A stretch of 64,000 nt of DNA from positions 74,729,865-74,793,864 of the forward strand of contig NC_065921.1 of assembly GCF_024586455.1 (NCBI RefSeq). Direction: 5' to 3'. Position numbers and translations under genes: made by a program. Below the pieces are notes generated by a model that worked only from the letters and a program-made list of their open reading frames with translations, was not told where the DNA came from and ran no database searches. Shown here in pieces: positions 1 through 13,239 of this stretch. Position 1 is the stretch's first letter. Each line of letters starts with the position of its first letter. The DNA is from Bactrocera neohumeralis (Eukaryota > Arthropoda > Insecta > Diptera > Tephritidae).

Positions 1-545
1 GTTGTGCATCGGATTTAGATTTTGATATGTACACACATACAGACATAACCCTAAGTACATACATAGAGACTATGCGAAAATTCGGTGTGGTCGGTGGCTG
101 CATTCTGTTTTCGTCAACTAGGATTGTTGGGTGATGGAACGATAAGTGGTGATGATTATACGAGTTGCCAGATGTACTGGGTTTACAAGTTAAAAATGTT
201 CCTCTAAACAGTCCCGTCCTGTTAATCCTGGTTTAACTAGCGAATATCCAAGTTCGACAACGACCGTTTACGCTTGACGTTGTCGTAAGTGACCCGCTTT
301 TCATTACCCGCAAACATCCGCTTCAGATGTGGATCGATTGTTGTGATTCAGCATCGATGCGCTGATGGAAATTCGTTCCATGAGGATTTTTTGCGTTACC
401 ATGTGTGACACCGATACATTGAGCTGCTTTTTGTGATGTCAAAGCGTGATATTACTCTGATATCAAAAATACCTAAGCGAAATCAACATAAACGTCCCTG
501 CAGGCCACCTATCGGTTAAATCGCCGGTTAATTACCCAACAGCAA
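1..545. other. Left-edge non-coding sequence
   Basis: I see no reading frame with recognisable protein content. It is ordinary A/T-rich intergenic sequence leading into the LINE remnant that starts near 555. Confidence 0.5.
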
Positions 546-554
546 TAGCAGGTA

Positions 555-990
555 CTAATTCGGACTGAGTACACAATTGAGAAGTCACTCATTATCCCCG
601 TCCTGCTATATGGTGCAGAGGCATGGACGATGACAACATCTTTTCCAGAGAAAAGTTTTGCGGATTTATGGTCCTTTGCAGATTGGCAATGGCGAATACC
701 GACTGCGGTAGAACGATGAGCTATACGAGATATACGATGACATTGACATAGTTCAGATAATTAAGAGAGAGCGGATAAGCTGGCTAGGTCATGTCGTCCG
801 AAAAGATGAAAGAAAACACTCCAGCTCTGAGACCTCGCCGAGGAAAGCATAGTACCAAGTAAAAGGAGGACCACCACTTCCTTGGAAATATCAGGTGAAG
901 AAGGACCTTGGATCTCCAACTATCGCCAAAAACCGAAGAAGAAGAGTGGCGCGCTGTTGTAAACTCGGCTATAACCGCTTAAGTTCTCTG
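555..990 (+). pseudogene. LINE reverse-transcriptase C-terminal fragment, copy 1
   Basis: Conceptual translation in shifting frames gives the C-terminal tail of a non-LTR retrotransposon polyprotein: IIPVLLYGAEAW, then RIYGPLQIGNGEYR, NDELYEIYDDIDI, and WLGHVVRKDE. The same stretches recur at 4830-5290 and 63100-63636, so this is one of three copies of one family. Frameshifts and stops break it, so no protein is made. The 3' end near 985 shares a CGCGCTGTT...AACCGCTTAAG ending with copy 3. The clade is not assigned. Confidence 0.8.
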
Positions 991-2111
991 AGTTTCTTAA
1001 GGCCTTATGAGCTGCACTGTGCACAAGTAGACGGGTTTGCTAATAAGCGATCTCGTTACTATGTTAATAAATGTAATTCAAAACATCTGGCAACTTCAAA
1101 AACCTCGAGAATGGGCTCACGCCTCCTTCTCAATGTGGAGACTTGCTGTCAGCGTATGTATATGTATGTGTATATTGCTAAAATGTTAACTTCATTGAAC
1201 CCGATGTCTATCTGACTGTCTGCCCGCTATGAAAATAGCAACACGAGCCATAAAAAGCAGCAGCCACTAGAAAAGCGACCCCATAACAAGGCGGCGGCAG
1301 CGGCAAAGGCGAAAAAACTCAAATACTGGCAACAAAAATAACAACATACAAAATAAAAATACCAATAAGTACCAAACGCGGGTACCAGACCTACTGACAG
1401 CCGCGCCGTTTCAACTATAGTATACTTATAGGCGCACACAGCCAGCTGCCGTAGCAATCACGTGAACAAAATGGATTAACAACAATACAAAAGCCTACAA
1501 ACAACAGTTAACTAGAAGAGTAATGACAATAAAAATAACAACAACACACCAACGCATAGAGCTCGGTAAGGCAGACACAAAAACAAAACCAACAGCCACA
1601 ATGAGATGCATGTAAATTATGTGTGAGCGAATGTGCATAGCGCGACGGGGCATTTTCACGACGTTGGCAATAAAAATCAATGCGTTAAACCACAACGGCT
1701 ATGAGCGACCAGCGCAGGCTGCGCCAACAAGGCTACAGACAGCGTTATCAATAGGAGTAGGTAAGCGTGAGTAGAGGAGTGGTGAGGACAGCGCCTGGCG
1801 CATAGAAATGAGCATGGCTTGCGTGGATACTGCAGGCGTTTAATAGGTGTAAACGTAGGTCACAGCGAGCCCGCAGGCATATGCTTTAATGAATAACAGT
1901 TTGCCATGAGTACTGCTATGTGGTGGTTAACCGGCGAAATGAAAAAAGTAAAGTATTGTCCTTGATAATTGTGACTTTGTAAAAGTATTGGGGATATAGT
2001 ACAATGAAATGATAGAAGATAAGAGTTGTCTATGGTTGAATTTGATTGTGTTGTTTCAATTTAGGAACTATGTCTATTTATGAGGTATTTAAAATATGTG
2101 GCAAACCCGAA
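991..2111. other. Intergenic, no gene recognised
   Basis: Only low-complexity reading frames rich in A, K and N. No domain, splice pattern or RNA gene was recognised. Confidence 0.45.
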
Positions 2112-3147
2112 CACCGAATGTTTTTATACTCTCGCAACAAAGTTGCTAAGGAGAGTATTATAGTTTTGTTCACATAACGGTTGTTTGTAAGTCCTAAAAC
2201 TAAAAGAGTCAGATATAGGGTTATATATACCAAAGTGATCAGGGTGACGAGTAGAGTTGAAATCCGGATGTCTGTCTGTCCGTCCGTCCGTCCGTGCAAG
2301 CTGTAACTTGAGTAAAAATTGAGATATCATGATGAAACTTGGTACACGTATTTCTTAGCTCCATAGAAGGTTAAATTCGAAGATGGGCAAAATCGGCCCA
2401 CTGTCACGCTCACAAAATGGCGGAAACCGAAAACCTATAAAGTGTCATAACTAAGCCATAAATAAAGATATTAAAATGAAATTTGGCACAAAGGATCGCA
2501 TTAGGAAGGGGCATATTTGGACGTAACTTTTTTGGAAAAGTGGGCGTGGCCCCGCCCCCTACTAAGTTTTATGTACATATCTCGGAAACTACTATAGCTA
2601 TGTCAACCAAACTCTATAGAGTCGTTTCCTTCAGGCATTTCCATATACAGTTCAAAAATGGAATAAATCGGATAATAACCACGCCCACCTCCCATACAAA
2701 GGTTATGTTGAAAATCACTAAAAGTGCGTTAACCGACTAACAAAAAACGTCAGAAACACTAAATTTTACGGAAGAAGTGGCCCAGGCTTTTTTTAAAAAT
2801 TGAAAATGGGCGTGGCGTCGCCCACTTATGGACCAAAAACCATATCTCAGGAACTACTAGACCGATTTCAATGAAATTCGGTATATAATATTTTCTTAAC
2901 ACACTGATGATATGTACGAAATATGGGTGAAATCGGTTCACAACCACGCCTTCTTCCAATATAACGCTATTTTGAATTCCATCTGATGCCTTCTCTGTAT
3001 AATATATATGTATGTACATTAGGAAATGAAAATACAATTCAATACTCAAAGTACGCAAATTCATCTAATCTAGTTAATTTTACTGCAAAATAAAAAAATA
3101 TGTAAATTATTATCACTTTATCATGCGAGAGTATAAAATGTTCGGTG
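2112..3147. repeat. Family A element, ~1.04 kb with terminal inverted repeats
   Basis: The left end (2112-2136) reads CACCGAATG then TTTTTATACTCTCGCA. The right end (3124-3147) carries the complement, TGCGAGAGTATAAAA then TGTTCGGTG. This pairing marks a TIR-type DNA element or large MITE. The interior has no long open frame and repeats phrases such as CGGAAACTAC and CCACGCCC. Diverged relatives occur at 3841-4125, 42290-42660, 43680-44115 and 50070-50775, so it is dispersed. It also holds a CTGTCTGTCCGTCC microsatellite near 2270-2296. No transposase is encoded, so any mobilising enzyme would act in trans. Confidence 0.7.
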
Positions 3148-3179
3148 ACACCCGAACTTAGTCCTTCCTTACTTGTTTA

Positions 3180-3840
3180 TAAAATTTTTAAACTGAATCT
3201 CACCCCTGACAATGGACGACTTCCTCTAAGCAACAATACTGGTACCATTGAACTCGCTACAACTGGAAACTTTTACTTCCTAATTTAGTCGATTCATGGG
3301 TTATATCCACTTGTGTCCTTATACCCGAACACCTCCCATTCGTAGGTGAATCGTTGAAACCATTCCTCCACAGTTCGAAGTGATAGAGTACCATTCCCGC
3401 AAAAACACCATTAATCTCACGGAACGTCTAGCGGATTTGCCTTTAACGAAGGAAAACTTTAATAGCGCGAATTTCGGCGTTAGTGAACTCCATGTTTACA
3501 CGTCTATAACTGTTGAATGCAATATCCAAACTAATCATGCATAGCGGCGTTTTGTAGGCTATGTCAAGACCTTTCAAAGATGTATAATATTGCCAGATAC
3601 GAGCTCTGTAGCGCTTTATACATTGCCGCGAAATTCAAAAGACAAAAAGTAGGAAGGGAGATATTTGACAACCTAAATAGAATATGCTCCGAAGATTTGA
3701 AGTTAATCCGGCAAATAGTTTCGGAGTTTGGAGCATACCATTTATAAGAATTGTTTAAACTTACAGGCAACTCACAACATGTAATAAGGCATCGTAAAAT
3801 CATGAAGTATTAACTTTTTTGATCCATTTTAAACCACTCT
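3180..3840. other. Intergenic, no gene recognised
   Basis: Short frames only. Nothing recognisable between the family A element and the next family A fragment. Confidence 0.4.
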
Positions 3841-4125
3841 GAAGTGTGAATTATTACTTACTCGACCAATATCAACCAAAATCGGTGCATAACATTCTGC
3901 TGAATGTGGAAAAATGGGTCAAAGCGGCCTACAACCACGCCTACTTCCCATATAACACAATTTCAGATTCCATCTAGTTCTTTCACTTTCCAGTATACAA
4001 ATAAAGCACCAATTAAAATTCGTTAAGAGTCGTTTACTGCTAATGCTTCTCTTTGTGCCCATATACCTAATATAAGGATTTTTGAATTTCCGGGTGACTT
4101 TATACCGACTATATCGGCTAAAAAC
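3841..4125. repeat. Family A fragment
   Basis: It matches the interior of the 2112-3147 element (ACAACCACGCC, then TTCCCATATAAC). Its distal part, with CCTAATAT..AGGATTTT and TATATCGGC, matches phrases in the copies at 42290-42660 and 50280-50600. It is truncated by the LINE that begins near 4130. Confidence 0.55.
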
Positions 4126-4129
4126 TCAC

Positions 4130-5290
4130 ATCACCATGAAAATGAGAGAACTGTCAACTACCGTGGGATAACCCTCCTCAACAACGCATATAAGACTCTA
4201 TTGAGCATACTATATGAAAGGTTAAAGCCCACCGTCAACAAACTGATTGAACGTTAGCAGTGTGGCTTCAGGCCTGAAAAAGCAATAACGGATCAGATAT
4301 CAACAACAGAAGATATCATGCGCCATATCTTGGAAAAGACCTGTGAAAAGATGATCGACACACACCACATCTTCGTCGATTTTAAGGCTGGTTTAAACAG
4401 CACGAAAAGGAGCTATCTCTATGCCTCCAAGTCTGGTTTTGATAACTCCGCAAAACTAATACGGTGTAAACTGACGCTGAGCACTACCAAAAGCTCCGTC
4501 AGAATCAGGAGAGACCTCTCCGAGCCGTGCGACTTCTTCAATCTATTACTGGAGAAACTAATTCGAGCTGCAGAGCTGGATAGTGTAACTTCTCTATTCA
4601 GCTTAGCAAATGGGTGTGATAGTGGACAGGATAAGACGAAATAACTTCTGTCAGACAAACAGTCGTCGCGTCGCATTGTCTCACATCGCTGTTGACAGCC
4701 ATAACTTTGAAGTTGTATATAATTTCATCTATCTTGGAACCAGCATTAACACCAGCGAAACGTCAGCCTGGAAATCCAACGCCAAATAACTCTTATTAAC
4801 AGGTGAACCCTTGGATTAAGTAGGCAATTGCGAAGTAATGTCTTCTTTCGACGAACAAAGACCAAATTCTACAAGACACTCATCATCCTCTTCCTGCTAT
4901 ATGGTGCAGAAGCATCGACAATGACAATATCTGATGAGTCGGCGTTACGAGTTTTCGAGCGTAAAGTTCTGCGGAAGATTTATGGTCCTTTGCGCATTGA
5001 CAACGGCGAGTACCACAGTCGAAGGAACGATGAGCTGTATGAGATATACGACACCATTGACATAGTTCAACGTATTAAGAGACTAGCGGCTTTATTGGTT
5101 TGGTTATGTCATCCGAATAGATAAAAACACTCCAGCTCTGAGAGTATTCGACGCAGTACCCGCCGGAGGAAGCAGAGGAAGAGAACAACATCCACTCCGT
5201 TAGAAGGAACAGGTGGAGAAGGACTTTGCTACACTTGGAATCTCCAATTGGCGCCAAACAGTGAAAAGGAAGACCGACTGACGCGAATTA
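4130..5290 (+). pseudogene. LINE reverse-transcriptase fragment with internal deletion, copy 2
   Basis: Translation starts with an RT core (VNYRGITLLNNAYK, QCGFRPEKA..DQI) and continues through HHIFVDFKAGLNS and an SEPCDFFNLLLE segment. It then jumps straight to a lysine-rich segment and the YGAEASTMTISDES / RKIYGPLRIDNGEY tail, so the YADD catalytic segment has been deleted near 4600. A stop lies just before QCGFRP (near 4256) and frameshifts follow. It is a dead copy of the family at 555-990 and 62760-63640, in the same orientation. Confidence 0.82.
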
Positions 5291-6170
5291 TTTATAGAGG
5301 AGCCACAACTCTCTAATATACTTCACAAATGTTTCAAGTCTTTTTTCATATTTTGAACTATACAAAGATCTACATATAATATGTATATATAATAATTCTC
5401 CCTAACATAATTGCATACAGTTATTATGCTGTTTAGTCGCATTGTTTTCCTCATCCCCCATCGTATCATTCAAATACTCCACTTCACTACCGCACGCCGA
5501 TGTCTGTATGCATTAGCCTTACCTCAACCCAAACCCGGTAGCGTTGCAAGAGGTGGGTCATTTGGCTGAATTGCATGCTGCCATCTACTTATTCGCCTTT
5601 GGGGTTTTATATTACAAGCAATGCTTACTTTACAGCGCCTAAATGGGTTAGCGCGCCATGAATTGCGTTGCTGGTTGAGGCTGGGCCGATCAGATAAAAA
5701 GTAGGAAATACAGATACTGAAGAATTCATGTCACGCTCGCAGCGCATTTCGGACAGTAATGCGACGCGACGGTATGCATGACGAATGCATCAAAGGAATG
5801 TCAGCACAGTTTTTTGACCTGCTTTTTATTTATATTCACCCCCTCTTGTCCAAGGCATATAATTTCAAGTGGGAGTGCAAATTCACTCAGGCATTTAATG
5901 TACTTTGGGAAACTGCTTCGGATAATTTGCCTTCCATTTGCTTAATTATTGTATGAAATGAGGCGTGCTTTTGATAGAAAATTCTATTTGTGTCATGGAG
6001 TTTTTGAGCTTCAGTGACTTAATGCTTTAACAACTTGTTAATTCTCACAAGCGACTTGAATGAGAAATGTGCTGAAAATTGTTGCTGTTTGGTGTAGAGA
6101 CTCAGGTGTATTTTCGTACATTGCATGGTGTTGAGAGACTCTAAAAAGGTCATAGAAAATTTGATACTAG
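5291..6170. other. Intergenic, no gene recognised
   Basis: No domain-bearing frame or RNA gene seen. Confidence 0.4.
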
Positions 6171-8195
6171 ATTTACCCCTCAATCGCGAACCTTCATGCG
6201 AAGGCGGCTTCCGCCAATATACTATTTCGTCTAAAACAAAGCGAAGTCGATGTCGTCCTGATCCAGAAACCGCGACTAACTAGTAACGACATCTCTGGAT
6301 TGAAGACGAATAGTCATAAGCTGCTGGTGACCACCGATGCACGTAGAATCAGAGCCTGTATAATGATCCGAAATGAATTAATGATATTTCTTTAACCTAT
6401 CAGCAAAGGTGATATGGTGACGGCAAAGCTGGAGTGCGACACTGGGGATTTCTGGTTAATGTCTACATATATGCGCACGACGATGAGGTAAAGATTTCAA
6501 TGTTAGCCAAAGGTGTTCATTTGTATTAGGCTCTCTTACATTCGTGACTGTAAGCAGAGAAAAGGTTCTTAGCTTTATCCTGACCTCGAGTGGAATTGGC
6601 CCACTGATCTCAAACTGGAGGGTCCTTGACGATCACACCTTCTCTGATCATAGGTATATCGGAGAATATCCGTCTAGAAAGTCATTTAGAATTCCTAGGA
6701 ATACAAACTGGGAAATGTATCGCAAGAAGATCCAAAAAACTCTGCCATGCGCGCCAGGGATAGACTCATTGGTCACCACCGACGCAGCGAACGGGTGGGT
6801 TGAAGTCTTCAGTTCGGGTGTAAACTGGACTTGAGAACCCCTGTTTACCGAAATCACCGAAAGGCAGAGAGAAATCGCTCTGGTGGACTATAGAACTCTC
6901 GGAAATCAGAGCGTCATTTAGACGTTTATTCAACAAGGGCCGTAGGAGTGGATCAACTGACGACTGAGTGTTGTTCAAAACGGGCCTTGCAATATGCCAG
7001 TCCGAGTTAAGAAGGGAAAGGAGGACATCATGGAAAAGCTTCTGCGAAAAAGTGGAGGGCTTTCATGAGTCCTCTAGGATCAGGTGTATTCTCGCAAAGA
7101 ACCAAGTCTCCCGGGTTATCTGAAGGACGCAAATGGGAAGTGGGCCCTAAGCAGTGAAGATACTATTCGGATGCTCCTTGATGCTCACTACCTGAGCAAT
7201 ACGTCCTCTGGGGGGATATCTCTCGGAGTGCCGCAATTTTACTGCGCGGCCTTTGCCGACCTTCTGGATGAACAGCACTTGACCTGGGCGTTCAATTCGC
7301 TAAAACCTTTCAAGTCCCCAAAGCCGGATGACATCATACCAACACAGCTGCAGCAGGCTGTTAAGGTGTCATAGAACTGGTTCGCACCTATCTATGCGAA
7401 CTGCATTATATTGGGTTACATACCGGGAGTCTGGAGAAGAGTCAGAGTTATGTTCATACCGTAAACTTTGAGGGGCTCTCACGTTACGTTCAAAGACTTT
7501 AGGCCCATCAACCTCTCCTCCTTCTTACTAAAAGCTCTGGAGAGACTGATGGGCTGGTACATAAGAAAGCGCATTCCGAGGGACCATTTATCAGGAGCGC
7601 AAAATGATTATTGTAAACACAAATCAGTGGATACTGTTCTGCATACTATAGCATCATGGCTTGAGGAAGCCATAAAGGATAAGGAATGCGCTGTTGTGAC
7701 CTCTCTTGATATTAAGGAAGCTTTCAATAACGTCCTGCTGGAAGCAGTCGTAACTGCTCTGGACGGTCTTGGGTTGGATCAAACCTCAAGCATCTCATTT
7801 TCAGTCTACTGTGCGACAGGGAGATTGGGGAAACTCACGTGCTCGACGAAATGTGAGTAGGGGAAACCCACAAGGTGGAGTTCTCTCTCCTCTTCTATGT
7901 ATCTGCGTCGTTAACGACCTGCTTAAAACACTTGAAGATCTTGGATCTTGAGTGATTACTTATTAAGACGATGTAGCACTTATGATCAAGGGGAAGATCC
8001 TGAGTACTGTGTACGAGTTGACGTAAGGGTGTCTCAGCGTCGTAATAAATTGGGTAGTCAGAAGTGTTCTCGACATCAACCCAAATAAAATCGAGATGAT
8101 TTTATTTACTAGAAGATACCGGAGACATCCGTCTGCCACCCGCGGATACAGTGAAATATCTAGGGCTCATCCTGGATAATTTTTTAAAATTATCT
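6171..8195 (+). pseudogene. LINE relic with endonuclease and reverse-transcriptase remains (R1/LOA-like)
   Basis: Broken frames spell the 5' half of an ORF2: an apurinic-type endonuclease region (VVLIQKPRLTSND, TAKLECDTGDFWL), its C-terminal part at 6544-6660 (ISNWRVLDDHTFSDHRYI), a linker, then RT motifs. The RT motifs are PFKSPKPDDIIPTQLQ (7312 on), DFRPINLSSFLLKALERL, SLDIKEAFNNV and NPQGGVLSPLL. The catalytic YxDD reads Y-stop-DD near 7970. The copy ends abruptly near 8190 after VKYLGLILD, so it is 3' truncated. The motif order and the LSSFLLK..LERL signature suggest an R1/LOA-like clade; the clade is uncertain. Confidence 0.85.
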
Positions 8196-10140
8196 TATTT
8201 TTTTAATGACAATCCGTTCAAAATTTGATCTAAGACCCTCGTCCAAAAAAACTGAACCGCTTTTAATCATCAGAAGGTATAAAATATCTAAAATATCTGA
8301 TTTTAAATGAACTCCTTTCTTCTTTGAAGCAGTTGATTGACTTAAGTCGACTTAAGCAAGTTTAGCTTAAGTCCGTAAATTTATCAACATTTAAATGTAT
8401 GTAAATTGCAAAGGATTAGTGACCACTAAAGCTCTCAACCCTAACCGACTTACTAAACTTAGAACACATAAATACGAAAATAATTTGAGGGAGCAGCCAT
8501 TGAATAGCCACAGTGGTCGGCCTGCACGCCTAAAAGCATGCCACACCGAATGAATGCAAGCCTATGCGAGGCACACAGCACCTTGGCCGCCTTTTCGTAC
8601 CGAAAACGCACATGATGAATAAAACGTGCTATGCAAAAATCATATACAAACGAATAAAGGTAAAACGAATTAACAAAACATGACACGATGCCGAGCAAAG
8701 TCACTACACCATGACGTTGGCATTGCTGCGCTGTTGCATGCTGTTCAACAAACTGGCATTAATTGTGCGGTAACGGCACTCGTACAATAACAACAACCAA
8801 CGCCAGTGTATGGGCGAAGGTGCATGGCAGCCTGTGAAAGGTTAAATAAATGAAACAAGCGCTCAGGCGATGTGTTCGACTAGTAAACATAGAGCGCCAA
8901 CGCGCCTATGCACACATCAATATATATACCAACATAAACAGACACATATTTATATATACAAACATGCACAGACATATATTTATGTACATATATTGTATAT
9001 ACATACATATATTGTTATATGTTTGTCAGCTTGCGTATGGCAGGTTCCTGTCAGCACGCATAAATCTAGGTCAAATTATGCTGGGCCATAGCCTCATAGA
9101 AGGGCACAACGTGCGAACGTGCATTGACGTGTTGTGTTGCATACTTTCAGGCTATTTGCATGACAGTGCGGCCTGCATGAGAACTATGCATGCACGTTGC
9201 ACGCGTACATAAGTATGTATATATGTATATGAAGGTGTATGTATGTGTGCTGCGTGTTAAGCGTTTATTGCTGTATATAAATATATAATTAGTTATTTGG
9301 TGCGAAATATTTAATTGCATTTAGACACGTATTATTTTCTGTAATCCAACCTCATTTAATTGCTGTGCCGCTCCACGCCACGCACAAACTAGGACATGTG
9401 ACAATAATGCAATTTTCGTGCAACAATAGTGTGAAATCCCATAGAACAAGCAGTACAGTACTTGGGCATATACATAAATCAGCACACATATGTAACACAT
9501 GCATAGATAACAACATACACACAAATTTACATACACACATATACATATATCTAAGCAAGTAATATTTGTATGGCTGCGTGATGACGTCACGCCTGGCCAC
9601 AATTGCTGCAATTGACGTTTCCAGAAGTCAAAAGGAATATAGTTCACTCACTTCTGCACCAGCTCCAGGTGCATTTGTACTCTTATGCATTTTCTCCTCT
9701 CCGCCGTTGGTTTAACAGTTCGCTCTTGCACAACTTTAGCGGCTGTTAAGCATAACACTGCAGTGGCTGCCGCTGCATTTTTGCTGCTGAGTGCATACTC
9801 GCGAATTTTCTCTTCGATATGCTCTACAGTCTGGCTCAGTCAACTTAAGGCTTGCCATGTAAAAAATATATGGGTTGCCCTTAAATACTTGATATGAAAT
9901 CTTTATAACACAAATCTCGGCAAAATACCGCTGACTGTTGATCCAGAATCAAAGCAATAGAGGTGGACACAGCTTGCTTTATTGGAGCGTCTTAGAGCGA
10001 ATCCATTGCAGAACATTTCACGAAATACCTGTCGAGACGTCAACCAGGTGGCAGCACTGCGAAAGTAATCAATCAAACTCACTGACTGAATTGCCATTTG
10101 CGAATCCCTGCTGAATCACAATAAAATCGTTGCTTTTCTG
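8196..10140. other. Intergenic, no gene recognised
   Basis: It contains runs of ATATATACA/CATACATA type microsatellite (8920-9020, 9205-9250, 9465-9560). No recognisable coding or RNA gene. Confidence 0.45.
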
Positions 10141-10790
10141 AAGCGGATGATTCGGTGGCCAAGCCAGGATTAGCGATCAGCAAGCTGCACCAATATGGTC
10201 GCCTGAATGTAGAACTTCAGACTTATCAGAACACTGCACTCCGAACTACGACAGGCTGCCTCCAGATGTCTCCCATTGAACACCTACATAGTGAGACGCT
10301 TATGCTCCCAGTTAAGAATCATAATGAACTCCTCTTCAGGCAGTTCCTGCTGGGATGTTTTCGCAGAAATCACCCCTGCAGCCACCTGCTTGGAGCGGAA
10401 CCGCCTCCTAGGAACATCAAGAGGTACGTCGACGACATTGAACAATACGCCGCCCGGACTTCGGACGCAACTAACTTCCGACAAGCACTGACCGCCATTT
10501 CACAGTAGAACCATCAACACCTTCACCATCTCCCGCGTTCTTGGAGTCAAACCACCACCCATTGCAGACGAAGAGCTCGAATTGTCGCCAAAAAGTGAGT
10601 GACTCTTGCGCAGCTTCGTTCTGGATATTGTAGCAGGTTAAATTCTACTTATCCCGAATAGACCCCGACATATCCAACATATGTTCTGTGTGCAATGAGT
10701 CTCCGCATAATACTGGCCACCTCTTTTCAGCCCCTCCCACCCCACTCATCTGACATTCGATAACCGCTAGAACAACAACAACATCAACAT
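10141..10790 (+). pseudogene. Jockey-type LINE ORF2 C-terminal fragment
   Basis: An open segment at 10155-10508 reads NTALRTTTGCLQMSP, EHLHSETLMLPVK and RNHPCSHLLGAEPPPRN, the region downstream of the RT domain in Jockey-clade elements. It continues with frameshifts through VTLAQLRSGYCSRLNS and a cysteine motif CAMS..HILATSFQP (normally CNESPHDTNHLF). The same family occurs at 13240-13930 (minus) and 41100-41665 (plus). Truncated at both ends and not functional. Confidence 0.8.
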
Positions 10791-10859
10791 CATCTACTAT
10801 GAACTTTTCTCCTTCGTTCAAACTCTTAATACGGACCTCTACTGTCAACCAATAGACCG

Positions 10860-11570
10860 GCTGAAGGAACCAATTGCCCAGAACCAGTCAGCTTTGGTTG
10901 TTAGAAGCGGCTTATATGCTACGAGGACAGCAAAGGCCACCCACACACATCAGTAGGGACTCACCAGAAGCCCCGGAAGCTAAGAGCTAGCAGTTCAATG
11001 GACCTTTTACATTCCCCAATTGGCCAGAATGACAACGGTACATGTGCTGGTTGCTAACTAACGCTTGCTGAGCTCGCAAAAAACCCATGGATCCAGCGCC
11101 CGATTGCACGAAGACAGAGGAACGCCTGTTCTTTCACTTCCTGTTGGAAATTTCGTATTGGTCATTCTTCTTGCAAGCTCATCGACTTTACACTTTCCGA
11201 CGATTCCGCTGTGGCCGGACACCCAGACAAGTTGAATATACAATTAGTTTGATGCTACTACGAGTACCTCACTAACACTCCTTGACTAGCTTTCAATTCG
11301 CAGTCAGCAAACTCAAGCGGATGCATACCGCGCTAAAATAAGCCGTACTTTGGAGAACTGCAGCTGCTGCGAACTTGATGGCTGTCACTTCTAATGAAAG
11401 ACACGACAGTGGTCGGGCAGCCTGAAGCAAGAGTTGTTTGAGAATTTGCAACAAAAGACTGTCCTACCAATCTTCCCCTTGAGCTGCAATCCACCCACAA
11501 AAGTCAGACACATCGATACTGACTCGTCAAAAGCTGCGGGAGCTTGGTAGAAAGTTTTTATGCGTCCAGC
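10860..11570 (-). pseudogene. LINE RNase H-domain remnant
   Basis: On the minus strand, 11243-11058 reads VWVSGHSGIVGK then CKVDELARRMTNTK. This is the C-terminal signature of retrotransposon RNase H domains (WVPGHSG..GNE.ADELA). Flanking sequence is full of stops. It probably derives from an R1/LOA-like element such as the one at 6171-8195, but is separate and inverted. The outer limits are approximate. Confidence 0.65.
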
Positions 11571-11609
11571 TTATAGTCCAGACCTAACACCAAGTAATTA
11601 TTATCTGTT

Positions 11610-11850
11610 CCTGTCTATGTTGTTGTTTTCTGTCATTGGGGGGGTTTTTACGTGGCGGGTCCCAAACCCAGCACACAGCCCTATGTAGGGGATGTTTCGC
11701 CTTCTCACTTTAGCTTAAGAAGAAAAAGTTTATGTTGTTGTTGTTGTAGCGGCAGAATTCTGCGGAGTTGTCAGTCCGTGGCTAGATAAAAGTCCGGGTC
11801 CATTCCGGTTACGTACACCCGACTGTCTTGAGAACGGATTCCTGTCTATG
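11610..11850. repeat. Family C repeat beginning with a (GTT)n run
   Basis: A TGTTGTTGTTGTTGTAGCGG start is followed by CAGAATTCTGC, a GTTGTCAGTCC phrase, a GGGTCCATTCCGGTTACGTA phrase and CCGACTGTC. The same order appears at 49957-50065 and in decayed form at 34255-34360, 41666-41740 and 41905-42010. No coding capacity. Confidence 0.6.
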
Positions 11851-13239
11851 CCGAATGATTTGGCTATTTAAAAATTCGCCACAAGAGAAGCTTGTGGAAA
11901 TTGACAATCCCAGTTATTTGTCAATAGAAGCGAGGGTTTATACGAGAGTGACATTATGAAATTATCTTCAAAATGTTATTTGTCCAAACTCGGGTGCTTA
12001 TAACTGCCTAATGCTCGTTGCAGTTTTTGATACTTTTCGCGACATTTTTCTTGAAATATTGTCGAAACAGTGTGCTAGCTTTCTCTTACCTTGCACGTTT
12101 AGAAAACTGTTATACTCTGTGTCTCTGTGTAACTTTTTAGATTTATAAGTGGCTTTCTGAAAATTATGCACTCAACACTCCTTGCTCACCAACCACCAGC
12201 AACAGCTTAAGGCAACGTGTTCTCTTCAACTGTTAACTAACATAGTGCAACTTCAATTACGACACAGCTTGAGGCCAGCGATCCCTAACATAATTTTACC
12301 GCACCTTAAACCCCTCACCACACCTTCTAACAGCCTCCCGCAAAGTGTCGGTATTCGCAATCGTGCTTTGTAAACGCCCGCTGATAGAAATCAAACACCC
12401 CTCGACAGCTCGCCAGTTGGGTCAATGAACCAGGTAGCTGCCAATGCACTGAATGAATGTTTGCACTTTTTAATGCAGGCGTTACCGTTAGCTATTCACA
12501 TGCCGTTGTTTTGGTTTTCATTATTTTACTTTTATTTTTTGTTGTTTTACAGCTTTAATGCTGACATTTTCAATGCTTTCAACACCCTCTCATACACGTT
12601 TGTACATGAACTCGCATGAATGCTTGCATGCTTATACATACGAGTATATGTAAAAGTGTGTGTATGTATTTATGTGAATTTGCAGAATGGTGTCACACCG
12701 ACTTTTTGTTGTCACCTCTGACAGAGTCACGTTTTTTGTGTGTTGGGGTGAAGGCGTGCGGTTGAAATGTGTGCGCACAAGGGTTAAATAGTTCATTGCT
12801 TTGTGTTGGTTTTGTATTGGCATTGTGTTTGCTTGATTCGATGAGATTTTTATTAAATGCATTTAATTAAAAGATGCAAAATCGAATTTTTGCGAGAAAA
12901 GAACATCAATGGAATTTTGTTTTCAATCAAAGAGAAGCAGAAAGGAACTTTTTAGTTGTTAGTCCAATTTTTTAAAGAAGCTAGTGCATGGCTGGTTGAC
13001 AGTGCATATGAACAGACTGAATTAAGCTCATTGTTTTATACGATTACCGTTACTTGAGCATCGCTTAAGATACTTAATTGATCGGCTAAAACGACGAACC
13101 ATATTTAGGGCTAATTTTTCGTTCTAATAGACCTTCAGAGCGGTGGTTCTATCAAACTTTGTTGTACAATTTCTTGCAAATTGAGGTCAGAGGTGTTAAG
13201 TGAGCTTCCGAGAAGTAAATTATCTAACATACATACATA
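11851..13239. other. Intergenic, no gene recognised
   Basis: No domain, RNA gene or plausible exon recognised. Confidence 0.4.
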
